Shown: one piece after another, positions 8,289 through 17,122 of the stretch | How the letters are laid out: the number at the start of each line of letters is the position of its first letter | Numbering within the stretch: position 1 is the first letter of the stretch | From: Pseudomonadota bacterium | GTDB lineage: Bacteria > Pseudomonadota > Gammaproteobacteria > Burkholderiales > Thiobacillaceae | Direction of reading: 5' to 3' | NCBI GenBank assembly: GCA_030836725.1 | Contig: JAUPLV010000006.1 | Location: forward strand, 1 to 25,635 | DNA: 25,635 nucleotides | Notes under the pieces: model-generated | Seen by the model: the letters and a program-made list of their open reading frames with translations, nothing else | Told to the model about the DNA's origin: nothing | Databases searched by the model: none | Translations under genes and position numbers: made by a program

Positions 8289-8563
8289 TTGCATGCGAAA
8301 ACAATCGTTGCCGCATTACCGGTGCGGTGACCGTCGATAGCGTCGGCGGATTGCTGCGCGAATTGCAGCCCGAACTCGCAAAGGGGATCGACACGCTGGA
8401 TTTCAGCGCGGTCGAAATTGCCGATTCCGCCGCGCTCGCCCTTGTGTTCAGCGCCATGCGGCAAACCCGGCAGGCAGGCCGCACCCTCGCCTGCACCGGG
8501 CTACCGGCCAGCTTCATCATCCTGGCCGAACTGTACGGGGTATCCGAGCTGTTGCCGGCATGA
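8285..8563 (+). CDS. mlaB: STAS-domain protein MlaB
   Basis: A 92-residue STAS-domain protein. In E. coli, MlaB binds MlaF on the cytoplasmic side and is needed for assembly and activity of the transporter. The core pattern LDFSAVEIADSAALALVFSA matches the STAS strand-loop-helix in which a conserved D-S/T precedes the helix. The start is a GTG overlapping the mlaC stop (GTGA), and its own TGA overlaps the next ATG. This unbroken chain of overlaps supports one polycistronic unit from mlaF to the ABC ATPase. Confidence 0.9.
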   Translation: MIACENNRCRITGAVTVDSVGGLLRELQPELAKGIDTLDFSAVEIADSAALALVFSAMRQTRQAGRTLACTGLPASFIILAELYGVSELLPA

Positions 8564-9468
8564 ATCCGGCGACGCCCGCGATCCGCGTCAGCGACCTTCG
8601 CAAGCGCTTCGGCGCCACCCAGGCGCTCGACGGCGTCTCGCTCGACATCCAGACGGGCGAGTTTTTCGGCCTGCTGGGCCCCAACGGCGCCGGCAAGACC
8701 ACGCTGATTTCCATCCTGGCCGGGCTCGCCCGCGCCGATTCCGGCCAGGCCGCGATCATGGGCCACGACGTGGTGCGCGACTATCGCCAGGCGCGCCGTG
8801 CGCTGGGCGTGGTGCCGCAGGAACTGGTCTACGACCCTTTCTTCAACGTGCGCGAAACCTTGCGCATCCAGTCCGGCTATTTCGGTCTCAGACACAACGA
8901 CGGCTGGATCGACGAAATCATGCACCATCTCGATCTCGCTCCGCACGCCGACAAGGGAACTCATAGCCTGTCGGGCGGCATGAAGCGCCGCCTGCTGGTG
9001 GCGCAGGCGCTGGTGCACAAGCCGCCGGTCATCGTTCTGGATGAGCCGACCGCCGGAGTCGACGTCGACCTGCGCCGCTCGCTGTGGGCGTTCATCAGCC
9101 GCCTCAACCGCGAGGGACACACCATCCTGCTGACCACGCATTACCTGGAAGAGGCCGAGGCGCTGTGCGGCCGCATCGCCATGCTGAAAAGCGGCCGCGT
9201 CGTCGCCTGCGACACCACCCGCAACCTGCTGCAACTGACCAGCGAGCATTGCGCGCAACTCCGCCTTGACGCCGACGCCGTGCCGGCCGCCTGGCAGGCA
9301 CGCCTGCAGCGCGACGCGGACGGCAGCTGGCGCATCAATTTCAGCGATTATGCCGACCTGGAAGCCCTGCTCGCCGACCTGCGCGGCGCCGGCATCCGCG
9401 TGCTCGAAATGCAGCTGCACGAGCCCGACCTGGAGGATGTCTTCACCGACATCATGAAGCGCGCATGA
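8560..9468 (+). CDS. ABC-2 type exporter ATP-binding protein (YadG-like)
   Basis: A 302-residue ABC ATPase with Walker A GPNGAGKTT at residues 40-48, signature LSGGMKRR, Walker B VIVLDEPTAGVD and the switch His in TTHYLEEAE. The extra C-terminal domain (about residues 220-302) ends in the LEDVF block typical of DrrA/YadG/NodI-type exporters. It pairs with the ABC-2 permease downstream. This pair next to mlaB and ibaG/murA is familiar in betaproteobacteria; the substrate is not known. Its TGA at 9466-9468 overlaps the first, duplicated copy of the permease start, showing the ancestral arrangement was ATGA coupling. Confidence 0.92.
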   Translation: MNPATPAIRVSDLRKRFGATQALDGVSLDIQTGEFFGLLGPNGAGKTTLISILAGLARADSGQAAIMGHDVVRDYRQARRALGVVPQELVYDPFFNVRETLRIQSGYFGLRHNDGWIDEIMHHLDLAPHADKGTHSLSGGMKRRLLVAQALVHKPPVIVLDEPTAGVDVDLRRSLWAFISRLNREGHTILLTTHYLEEAEALCGRIAMLKSGRVVACDTTRNLLQLTSEHCAQLRLDADAVPAAWQARLQRDADGSWRINFSDYADLEALLADLRGAGIRVLEMQLHEPDLEDVFTDIMKRA

Positions 9469-9644
9469 GCGGACTGTCGGCGCTGTTCTACAAGGAAATG
9501 CTGCGCTTCCGTAGGAGGGGCTTCAGCCCCGATAGCCGACCGCAATCGCGGCTAAAGCCGCTCCCACAAGCGCCCGCCGGCTCCCACGGGTTTTGCGGGT
9601 GGCCTCTGCCCGTGACCTCCATCAATGAGTTTCATAAAGCATAA
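9465..9644 (+). pseudogene. 59-codon decoy ORF from a duplicated permease start
   Basis: The first 15 codons repeat the start of the permease gene exactly at protein level (MSGLSALFYKEMLRF). The frame then runs through inserted REP-type sequence and stops at TAA 9642-9644, immediately before the permease ATG at 9645. The original ATGA overlap with the ATPase gene is retained by this copy. Ribosomes coupled from the ATPase gene would make a 59-residue nonsense peptide and then could restart on the adjacent ATG. It probably has no function as a protein. Confidence 0.7.
9511..9567. repeat. REPIN-like pair of inverted REP palindromes
   Basis: GTAGGAGGGGCTTCAGCCCC at 9511-9530 is a REP-type palindrome. 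It is followed 14 bases later by the inverted relative GCGGCTAAAGCCGCTCCCAC, ending at 9567. Two REP units in opposite orientation form a REPIN. The same core pattern (GTAGGAGCGG...) recurs at 22846-22942. It sits inside the 135-bp insertion before the permease gene. Confidence 0.8.
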
Positions 9645-10400
9645 ATGAGCGGACTGTCGGCACTGTTCTACAAGGAAATGCTGCGCTTCTGGAAAGTGGC
9701 GGTGCAGACCGTGGTCGCCCCGGTGGTGACCGCTTTGCTCTATCTGCTGATCTTCTCCCACGTGCTGGAAGCCCACGTCGAGGTCTATCCCGGCGTCTCC
9801 TACACCGGCTTCCTGGTGCCCGGGCTGGTGATGATGAGCATGCTGCAGAATGCGTTCTCCAACAGCTCGTCCAGCCTGATCCAGTCGAAGATGCAGGGCA
9901 ACATCGTGTTCGTGCTGCTGCCGCCGCTGTACTACTTTGAATTCTTCCTTGCCTATCTGGGGGCGGCGGTGATCCGCGGCCTGGTGGTCGGGCTCGGCGT
10001 CTGGGCGGTGACCCTGTGGTTCGCCCCATTGCAGATGCCGCACCCGGGCTGGCTGCTGGCGTATGCGCTGCTGGCCTGCGCCATCATGGGCGCGGTCGGC
10101 ATCGTCGCCGGCATCTGGGCGGAAAAATACGACCAGCTGGCGGCGTTCCAGAACTTCCTGATCCTGCCGCTCACCTTCCTGTCCGGGGTGTTTTATTCGA
10201 TTCATTCCTTGCCGCCCTTCTGGCAGGGGGTCTCGCATGGCAACCCGGTTTTTTACCTGATCGACGGTTTCCGCTATGCCTTCGTCGGCCACTCCGACAC
10301 CGATCCCTGGCTCGGCCTGCTGGTCGCCGGCGCCTGCTTTGTGGCAATATCCGCGCTCACCCTGGCGCTGCTGAAAAGCGGCTACAAACTCAGACACTGA
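9645..10400 (+). CDS. ABC-2 type exporter permease (YadH-like)
   Basis: A 251-residue integral membrane protein with about six hydrophobic segments and ABC-2 family features: an N-terminal LFYKEMLRFWK amphipathic stretch, GFLVPGLVMMSMLQNAF, and the C-terminal ILPLTFLSGVFYSIHSLPPFW block. It is the membrane partner of the ATPase encoded just before it. The ATG at 9645 is the second copy of the duplicated start region, and only this copy leads into the full frame. It follows the decoy TAA with no spacer, so translation may depend on re-initiation. Substrate unknown. Confidence 0.92.
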   Translation: MSGLSALFYKEMLRFWKVAVQTVVAPVVTALLYLLIFSHVLEAHVEVYPGVSYTGFLVPGLVMMSMLQNAFSNSSSSLIQSKMQGNIVFVLLPPLYYFEFFLAYLGAAVIRGLVVGLGVWAVTLWFAPLQMPHPGWLLAYALLACAIMGAVGIVAGIWAEKYDQLAAFQNFLILPLTFLSGVFYSIHSLPPFWQGVSHGNPVFYLIDGFRYAFVGHSDTDPWLGLLVAGACFVAISALTLALLKSGYKLRH

Positions 10401-10415
10401 AGAGGCGCGATACGC

Positions 10416-10652
10416 ATGGTTACTCCCGAGGACATCAAAGGCTGGATCACCGAGAAGCTGCCGTGCGACCACATCGAACTGGACGGCGACGGCCAGCACT
10501 TCCAGGCGGTCATCGTCAGCCCCGCCTTTGCCGGCAAGAACACGATCCAGCAGCACCGGCTGGTTTACGATGCGCTCGGCGCGCGCATGCATGCCGAGAT
10601 CCACGCGCTGTCGATGAAGACCTACACCCCCGAAGACTGGGCGGGGCGCTGA
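10416..10652 (+). CDS. ibaG: BolA-family protein IbaG
   Basis: A 78-residue BolA-like protein of the IbaG (YrbA) subtype, which in other bacteria works with monothiol glutaredoxins and [2Fe-2S] clusters and is linked to acid stress. The motif DGQHFQAVIVSP matches the family's DGSHFQ block, and RMHAEIHALSMKTYTPEDW matches the conserved C-terminal RIHAVS-x-K-x-YTP-x-EW block with its invariant His. It lies between the ABC exporter and murA; in E. coli ibaG also sits between mlaB and murA. Its TGA abuts the murA ATG. Confidence 0.92.
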   Translation: MVTPEDIKGWITEKLPCDHIELDGDGQHFQAVIVSPAFAGKNTIQQHRLVYDALGARMHAEIHALSMKTYTPEDWAGR

Positions 10653-11906
<1,254 letters not shown>

Positions 11907-11918
11907 AGCCATGCGGAC

Positions 11919-12009
11919 GCCGTCATTGCGGGCAACGCGAAGCACTCCAGAATGCCGGCGGGATCGAGGAACCCTGGATCGCCGCGCCCTCCGGGCTTGC
12001 GATGACGGC
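11919..12009. repeat. Intergenic palindromic repeat, CGTCATTGCG family
   Basis: The element begins GCCGTCATTGCG and ends TTGCGATGACGGC, giving imperfect inverted termini (GCCGTCAT/ATGACGGC). Its internal stretch AGCACTCCAGAATGCCGGCG closely matches, in reverse complement, part of the element inside thiO at 23674-23791, so both belong to one repeat family. It fills most of the 135 bases between murA and hisG and could fold into a long hairpin in the transcript. No gene was seen in this spacer. Confidence 0.8.
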
Positions 12010-12041
12010 CTGGACAATTGCAATCTCCGACACACCCCGAC

Positions 12042-12704
12042 ATGATCTATTCCGGAATCACCCTCGCCCTGTCCAAGGGCCGCATCTTTGATGAAACCCT
12101 GCCGCTGCTGGCGGCGGCGGGCATCACCCCGTCCGAGAACCCCGAGTCCTCGCGCAAGCTCATCATCGGCACCAACCGCGCCGATGTGCGGCTCATCATC
12201 GTGCGCGCCAGCGACGTCCCGACCTATGTGCAATACGGCGCGGCGGACATGGGCATCGCCGGCAAGGACGTGCTCAACGAGCACGGCGGCAACGGCCTCT
12301 ACCAGCCGCTCGACCTGCGGATCGCAAGCTGTCGCATGATGGTCGCGGTGCGCGAAGGCTACGACTACGCGGGCACGGTGAAGCAGGGCGCGCGCATCCG
12401 CGTCGCCACCAAATACGTCAACGCCGCGCGTGATCACTTCGCCTCCAAGGGCGTGCATATCGACCTCATCAAGCTCTACGGTTCGATGGAACTGGCCCCG
12501 CTGGTCGGGCTGTCCGACGTCATCGTCGACCTGGTCTCCAGCGGCGGCACCCTCAAGGCCAACGGCCTGGTCGCGGTGGAGCACATCAGCGACATCAGCT
12601 CGCGCCTGGTGGTCAACCAGGCCGCGCTCAAGCTCAAGCGCAGCCTCATCCAGCCGGTGATCGATGCGTTTTCGAAGGCGGTCGGCACAAGCGGCGCGGC
12701 GTAG
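12042..12704 (+). CDS. hisG: ATP phosphoribosyltransferase, short form (HisG)
   Basis: A 220-residue catalytic subunit that joins ATP and PRPP in the first step of histidine synthesis. Motifs include LALSKGRIFDETLPLL, DMGIAGKDVL and the PRPP-binding block LVGLSDVIVDLVSSGGTLKANGL. It lacks the C-terminal regulatory domain of long HisG, so it should need the HisZ partner encoded elsewhere. A TTG at 12018 is an alternative start; the ATG at 12042 gives the normal N-terminus. No strong ribosome site is visible. The next his genes (such as hisD) do not follow; an O-antigen region begins instead. Confidence 0.95.
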   Translation: MIYSGITLALSKGRIFDETLPLLAAAGITPSENPESSRKLIIGTNRADVRLIIVRASDVPTYVQYGAADMGIAGKDVLNEHGGNGLYQPLDLRIASCRMMVAVREGYDYAGTVKQGARIRVATKYVNAARDHFASKGVHIDLIKLYGSMELAPLVGLSDVIVDLVSSGGTLKANGLVAVEHISDISSRLVVNQAALKLKRSLIQPVIDAFSKAVGTSGAA

Positions 12705-12886
12705 TGCCGGAATGGTGTTCGTCAAACACCGCTTTCAGTATCGCCCTCGTCCGCGGTGCGCTGGCCGGGGGCATGTCGGACAGGCGGTTCGCGGGGGCGC
12801 TTCCTGTGGATAGCCCGGCTGTCCGTCCATGCCTGGGCTGGATGCCGCCGCTTTCGATGGCGGCGGCGATGGACGCCCCGAGATGA
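12704..12886 (+). pseudogene. Degraded C-terminal remnant of a WbpV-type NAD-dependent epimerase/reductase
   Basis: A 60-codon frame opens with GTG overlapping the hisG TAG by one base and ends in TGA overlapping the ATG of the wbpL-like gene. The stretch LPVDSPAVRPCLGWMPPLSMAAAMDA resembles the C-terminal end of sugar-nucleotide epimerases/reductases (consensus L-x-VDSS-x-IR-x-ELGW-x-PP-x-S-x-x-EG). The preceding residues also fit that family loosely. The Rossmann domain and catalytic residues are absent. In related O-antigen clusters such a gene commonly sits directly before wbpL and wbpM homologues. This is inferred from pattern, not alignment; a chance ORF is the alternative. Confidence 0.5.
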
Positions 12887-13854
12887 TCTGGCCCGCGGTA
12901 TTGTCGGCTTTCGTCATGTGCGGGCTGATGCTGGCCTGGCTGCTGCGACACGGCGCACGCCTGCCGATGGACCACCCCAACGAGCGTTCGCTGCATGCGT
13001 CGCCGACGCCGCGCATCGGCGGTCTGGGCATCATGGCCGGCGTGCTCGTCGCGGCAATGTGGCTGGCTGTTTCCGGCCAGTTGCAGGCGGCATTGCCGGC
13101 GATTCTTGCGGCATTCGCGCTGGCGGGGGTGTCGGTGCTGGACGATGCATGGAGCCTGCCGGCGGCGCTGCGCCTTCTGGCGCATTTCATCGCGGCGGCG
13201 GCGTGCATGCTGGCCTTCGGCCTGACCGGCTGGTCGCTGCTGCCGGGCACGCTGGCCGTGGTGTGGATGACCAATCTGTATAACTTCATGGACGGCTCCG
13301 ACGGGCTGGCGGGCGGCATGGCCGCGCTCGGCTTTGGCGCCCTGGCGCTGGCTGCGTGGATGGCCGACGCCGCCGGACTGGCGACATTGTGCGCGGCGAT
13401 TGCCGCGGCGGCGCTGGCGTTCCTGCGTTTCAACTTTCCCCCGGCGCGCTTGTTCATGGGGGATGCGGGTTCGATTCCGCTCGGATTCCTGGCCGCCTCG
13501 CTCGGCATCCTTGGGGTGCGGCATAATGTATGGCCGTGGCTGTTTCCGCTGCTGGTGTTCTCGCCGTTCATTTTCGATGCGAGCGTGACGCTGGTCCGGC
13601 GCGCGCTGCGGGGCGAAAAAATATGGCAGGCGCATCGTTCGCATTATTATCAGCGCGCGGTGCTGCTGGGCGCATCGCATCGCCAGCTTGCGCTTGCGGC
13701 ATACGCGATGATGCTGGCGGCGGCGGCGGCGGGCCTGGGCTTGCTGATACTGCCGCAATACGCGGCGTGGCTGATTGCATTGTGGATCGGCGTTTACATC
13801 TCAATTTTTGTTGTCATCGACTGGCGCTGGCAAAATACCAACAATGCGCATTAG
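12883..13854 (+). CDS. Undecaprenyl-phosphate sugar-1-phosphate transferase (WecA/WbpL family)
   Basis: A 323-residue multi-pass membrane protein of glycosyltransferase family 4 (MraY/WecA superfamily), which links a sugar phosphate to undecaprenyl phosphate to start O-antigen synthesis. Motifs in order are PNERSLHASPTPRIGG (residues 32-47), the DD pair at 87-88, NLYNFMDGSDGLAGG (131-145), FMGDAGS (191-197) and the cytoplasmic HRSHYYQR (251-258). The latter resembles WbpL-type enzymes. The ATG at 12883 overlaps the stop of the upstream remnant ORF. The upstream in-frame ATG at 12829 adds non-family residues. The gene overlaps the wbpM-like gene by 11 bases. Confidence 0.92.
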   Translation: MIWPAVLSAFVMCGLMLAWLLRHGARLPMDHPNERSLHASPTPRIGGLGIMAGVLVAAMWLAVSGQLQAALPAILAAFALAGVSVLDDAWSLPAALRLLAHFIAAAACMLAFGLTGWSLLPGTLAVVWMTNLYNFMDGSDGLAGGMAALGFGALALAAWMADAAGLATLCAAIAAAALAFLRFNFPPARLFMGDAGSIPLGFLAASLGILGVRHNVWPWLFPLLVFSPFIFDASVTLVRRALRGEKIWQAHRSHYYQRAVLLGASHRQLALAAYAMMLAAAAAGLGLLILPQYAAWLIALWIGVYISIFVVIDWRWQNTNNAH

Positions 13855-15673
13855 CCCGCTCACCCTTATCATCGTCCTGCACGACATCCTGGCCGCGGTT
13901 GCCGCCTGGTTCGGGGCGTATTGGCTGCGTTTCAACCTGTCGGTGCCCGCCGACTCCCTGGAGTCGGCCTGGGCCATGCTGTTGTGGGTCGTGCCGCTGC
14001 AGGCGCTGGTGTTCTGGCGCTTTGGCCTGTATCGCGGCATCTGGCGTTTCGCCAGCCTGCCCGACCTCAAGCGCATCGTACGGGCGGTCGGCATCGCGGC
14101 GTTGCTTGTTCCGCTGGGGCTGATCCTGTTTCGCGCCGCCGCCGTGCCGCGCTCCGTGCTGATTCTCGACCCGTTGCTGCTGGTCATCCTGATGGGGGGC
14201 AGCCGCATGGCCTATCGCGCCTGGAAAGAGCATCGTCTGGCCAGCGTGCTGCACCCTGACAGCAAGCCGGTTCTGGTTGCCGGCGCCGGCTCGGCGGCGG
14301 ATTTCCTGCTGCGCGAACTGGCGCGCAATCCGTCGGGATTCCATGTGGTGGGCCTGCTCGACGACAGCCGCGACAAGCAGGGGCGTCTGGTGCAGGGCAT
14401 TCCGGTGTTGGGGACGCTGGAAGATGTCGAGGCCTATGCCCGAAGCATGGGGGTCGACGATGTGGTGCTGGCGCTGCCGTCGATCGCGCACGAGGTGCGC
14501 AAGCGCATTACCCAGAGGTGCGCCGAAGCCGGGCTGAATGTTCTGACCGTTCCTTCGCTCGAAGACCTGGTGTCCGGCCGGGTATCGGTATCGAGCTTGC
14601 GCCCCATCGAACTCGACGACCTGCTGGGGCGCGACCCGGTCGAACTCGACGACAGCGGCCTGCACCAGTTGCTGACCGGCAAGGTGGTGCTGGTGACCGG
14701 CGCCGGCGGTTCGATCGGTTCCGAACTCTGCCGCCAGATCGCGCGTTTTGCGCCGGCAAAGCTGGTGCTGTTCGAGCAGTCCGAGCTGGCCTTGTACGAG
14801 ATGGAGCAGGAACTGCCGCAGCGTTTCCCCGGCTTGAAGATCGCGCCGGTGATCGGCGACGTGAAGGACGCCGTCTGGGTGAATCAGGTGATGGCCGAGC
14901 AGCGCCCCGCGGTGGTGTTTCATGCCGCCGCCTACAAGCATGTGCCGCTGATGGAAAACGCCAATGCCTGGGAGGCCGTGCGCAACAACGTCCTCGGCAC
15001 CAAGGTGGTCGCCGCTGCGGCGCAGGCCAACGGCGTGGGCAAGTTCGTGATGATTTCCACCGACAAGGCGGTCAACCCGACCAATGTCATGGGCGCGACC
15101 AAGCGGCTCGCCGAGATGACCTGCCAGGCGATGCAAAAGCCGAGCGGCACGCGCTTCGTGTCGGTGCGCTTCGGCAACGTGCTCGGCTCGTCCGGCAGCG
15201 TGATTCCAAAATTCCAGAAACAGATCGAAGCGGGCGGCCCGGTGACGGTGACGCATCCCGACATCACGCGTTTTTTCATGTCGCTCTCCGAAGCCGCGCA
15301 ACTGGTTCTGCAGGCGAGCCTGATGGGCGAGGGCGGCGAAATTTTCGTGCTCGACATGGGCGCGCCGGTGAAGATCGCCGAACTGGCCCAACTCATGATC
15401 CGGCTGTCGGGCGCCGACGAAGACCGCATCCGCATCGAATATACCGGCCTGCGTCCCGGAGAAAAGCTCTACGAGGAACTGCTCGCGGACGGCGAATTGA
15501 CCCTGCCGACGCCGCATCCCAAACTGCGGGTGGCCAAGGCGCGTGCGCCCGATGCCGACTGGTATGCCGAATGCGTAGCCTGGCTGGCGGACCCCGATTT
15601 TGAGGATGAAGCGACGGTGAAGCGCCAGTTGAAAATCTGGGTGCCGGAATATCATCCGGAGTCGAGTCCCTGA
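13844..15673 (+). CDS. Nucleoside-diphosphate sugar 4,6-dehydratase (WbpM/CapD/FlaA1 family)
   Basis: A 609-residue inner-membrane enzyme. Four hydrophobic segments fill about residues 5-125. A CoA-binding-like Rossmann region follows (VAGAGSAADFLLREL at 145), then the catalytic SDR domain with TGAGGSIGSELC at 285-296. STDKAVNPTNVMGATK at 405-420 carries the Ser-Met-Lys triad in which Met replaces the usual Tyr, as in WbpM. Such enzymes convert UDP-GlcNAc to the 4-keto-6-deoxy sugar used for FucNAc/QuiNAc. Its start overlaps the wbpL-like gene by 11 bases. The ATG at 13844 gives the family N-terminus. Confidence 0.93.
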   Translation: MRISPLTLIIVLHDILAAVAAWFGAYWLRFNLSVPADSLESAWAMLLWVVPLQALVFWRFGLYRGIWRFASLPDLKRIVRAVGIAALLVPLGLILFRAAAVPRSVLILDPLLLVILMGGSRMAYRAWKEHRLASVLHPDSKPVLVAGAGSAADFLLRELARNPSGFHVVGLLDDSRDKQGRLVQGIPVLGTLEDVEAYARSMGVDDVVLALPSIAHEVRKRITQRCAEAGLNVLTVPSLEDLVSGRVSVSSLRPIELDDLLGRDPVELDDSGLHQLLTGKVVLVTGAGGSIGSELCRQIARFAPAKLVLFEQSELALYEMEQELPQRFPGLKIAPVIGDVKDAVWVNQVMAEQRPAVVFHAAAYKHVPLMENANAWEAVRNNVLGTKVVAAAAQANGVGKFVMISTDKAVNPTNVMGATKRLAEMTCQAMQKPSGTRFVSVRFGNVLGSSGSVIPKFQKQIEAGGPVTVTHPDITRFFMSLSEAAQLVLQASLMGEGGEIFVLDMGAPVKIAELAQLMIRLSGADEDRIRIEYTGLRPGEKLYEELLADGELTLPTPHPKLRVAKARAPDADWYAECVAWLADPDFEDEATVKRQLKIWVPEYHPESSP

Positions 15674-15756
15674 CAGGGGGCTTGCCCGGCGGTTCCATCG
15701 ATGGCGCATCGATCGCCGCCCAGGAAACACGGGTTTCAACTGCCCATCAGGCAACA

Positions 15757-15840
15757 ATGAAAAAATTACGCCCATTTTTTTCTACGCTGAAACACAGCCC
15801 CGAGCCTGGCCGGCGCTATCGTTGCGCGCGAGCGAAATGA
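15757..15840 (+). CDS. Possible 27-residue leader ORF upstream of the O-antigen ligase gene
   Basis: ATG at 15757 opens a 27-codon frame rich in Lys and Arg (begins MKKLRPFF). Its TGA at 15838-15840 overlaps the ATG of the ligase-like gene at 15837 (ATGA). A weak AGG ribosome site precedes it. The arrangement suits a small upstream ORF coupling translation, but such ORFs also arise by chance. The rest of the 15674-15836 spacer holds no recognised gene. Confidence 0.3.
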   Translation: MKKLRPFFSTLKHSPEPGRRYRCARAK

Positions 15841-17078
15841 GCGAAGTCCCCGTTTCGGTCCTGAATCGCGCACGGACAGGCATGGCCGGAGTCTTCGCGG
15901 GCGGGAACAATTTCCACTACGGGCTGCTGCTCGCTCCGGTTTTTGTCGTGTTCTTTTTTCAGCTGGGCCGTGGGCTGGGCAACACGGGATACGTGCTCTA
16001 CTTGATCGCTGCCCTTGTCGTGCTGACCCGGCGGCGCAATTTCGATTTTCCCGTCGCGGCATCGGTATTGTTCGCGGTTTTGCTGGCGTGGGGGACATTG
16101 AGCGCGGCGCTGTCGCTCGACCCCCGTTCGGCCTATTGGGCGTGGGCAAAATACGCCTTGCTGGGTTCCGCTTATTTCATCACCTGGCGGCTGGTGCGAC
16201 AGATCCCGCAATTCAGCATGGCGCGCGCCCTCAAAATGATAGGCGCCGTCGGTTTGCTCAGCTTTGCGCTCTTTGCAGCGCGCTTTCTCGTTTTGTGGGG
16301 GGCGCCGGATTTCAGGCCTGAATCGCAGATTCAGGGATTGGTGCCGGCCTATCTTTCACCGTTCACGCTGTATTTTCTGTTGCAGGCGTTTCCCGGAAAA
16401 CGCGGCGTGTATCTTGGCCTGGCGTATTTGGTCGGCCTGGCCGTGCTGCTGGTTTTTTCCAACAGCCTGACCGAAGTGCTCGCCCTGGCCGCCGCGCTGG
16501 TCGTGCTGGCTTTTTTTGTCATCCCCAACAGGCGCTGGCTGATGCTGTCGCTGGGCGGCGTGGCGGTATTCTTCATTGCGTTGATATTGCTGTTCGATCC
16601 AGCCGGGACCGTGCTGGGGCACGCCCAGGACCAGGCAGGAGGCTGGTTTCCGCTTCTCGATGAACTGAGCGGCTACCGCATGCGGATATGGCGCCAGGCT
16701 CTGGCCATGCCGCCCCCGGATCCATGGCTGGGAGTCGGACCCGGAAATGTCGGGCTGTACCCGCCCGTGGTCGTCACCGAGACCCACATCGTGAGACACC
16801 TGCATAACCTCCTGCTGGATTGCTGGTACGAGATCGGGCTGCTCGGACTCATTGCGTACCTGTCATTCCATGGGGCGCAGATCCGCGCGATGCGCCTGGG
16901 CACAAAAAATATGGACACGTTCCATCGTGGCGTCATGTACGCCGCCGTGGCGGGGATCTTCGTGGCATCGATGCTGGATCAGCCTTATCGATCCCACCAT
17001 GTCGCCCTGCTCGTGCCGTTTCTTTTTGCGCTGTACAGCCGCGGATCGACCCAAAGGGGTCAAGGTTTGAGCCGGTAG
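15837..17078 (+). CDS. O-antigen ligase/polymerase family membrane protein (Wzy_C domain)
   Basis: About 413 residues with roughly ten to twelve hydrophobic segments. The large periplasmic loop near residues 270-335 contains YRMRIWRQAL, PWLGVGPGN and then RHLHNLLLDCWYEIGLLGL. This R...PW-G-x-G-x-N...HN-x-x-L-x-x-x-x-E-x-G-L-x-G pattern marks the WaaL/Wzy_C superfamily. WaaL joins undecaprenyl-linked O-antigen to lipid A-core in the periplasm; Wzy polymerises repeats. The two cannot be separated from sequence reading alone. A TTG at 15822 is an alternative start. It is the last plus-strand gene of the O-antigen block and converges with the glycosyltransferase operon. Confidence 0.85.
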   Translation: MSEVPVSVLNRARTGMAGVFAGGNNFHYGLLLAPVFVVFFFQLGRGLGNTGYVLYLIAALVVLTRRRNFDFPVAASVLFAVLLAWGTLSAALSLDPRSAYWAWAKYALLGSAYFITWRLVRQIPQFSMARALKMIGAVGLLSFALFAARFLVLWGAPDFRPESQIQGLVPAYLSPFTLYFLLQAFPGKRGVYLGLAYLVGLAVLLVFSNSLTEVLALAAALVVLAFFVIPNRRWLMLSLGGVAVFFIALILLFDPAGTVLGHAQDQAGGWFPLLDELSGYRMRIWRQALAMPPPDPWLGVGPGNVGLYPPVVVTETHIVRHLHNLLLDCWYEIGLLGLIAYLSFHGAQIRAMRLGTKNMDTFHRGVMYAAVAGIFVASMLDQPYRSHHVALLVPFLFALYSRGSTQRGQGLSR

Positions 17079-17122
17079 GGGAGGCGGCATCGCGCTCGAT
17101 CGCACGCAGGCGAAGAGCGGGT

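Larger units (their letters stand above)
9465..9689 (+). repeat. 45-bp direct repeat flanking a 135-bp insertion
   Basis: Bases 9465-9509 and 9645-9689 are identical except one (G at 9482, A at 9662, a silent Ala codon change). They bracket 135 bases of unrelated sequence. The repeat is exactly the first 15 codons of the permease gene. The spacing of 180 bases keeps the reading phase. It could be a long target duplication made on insertion or a recombination-based duplication. Confidence 0.9.

Noticed and set aside
9465..9644. The 59-codon ORF as a genuine small protein gene
   Set aside because: Its first 15 codons are a copy of the permease start and the rest is translated repeat sequence; it is best explained as a by-product of the insertion.
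13814..15775. A 653-codon minus-strand frame opposite the wbpM-like gene
   Set aside because: It is fully antisense to a gene with intact SDR motifs, and its composition is that of a shadow frame.
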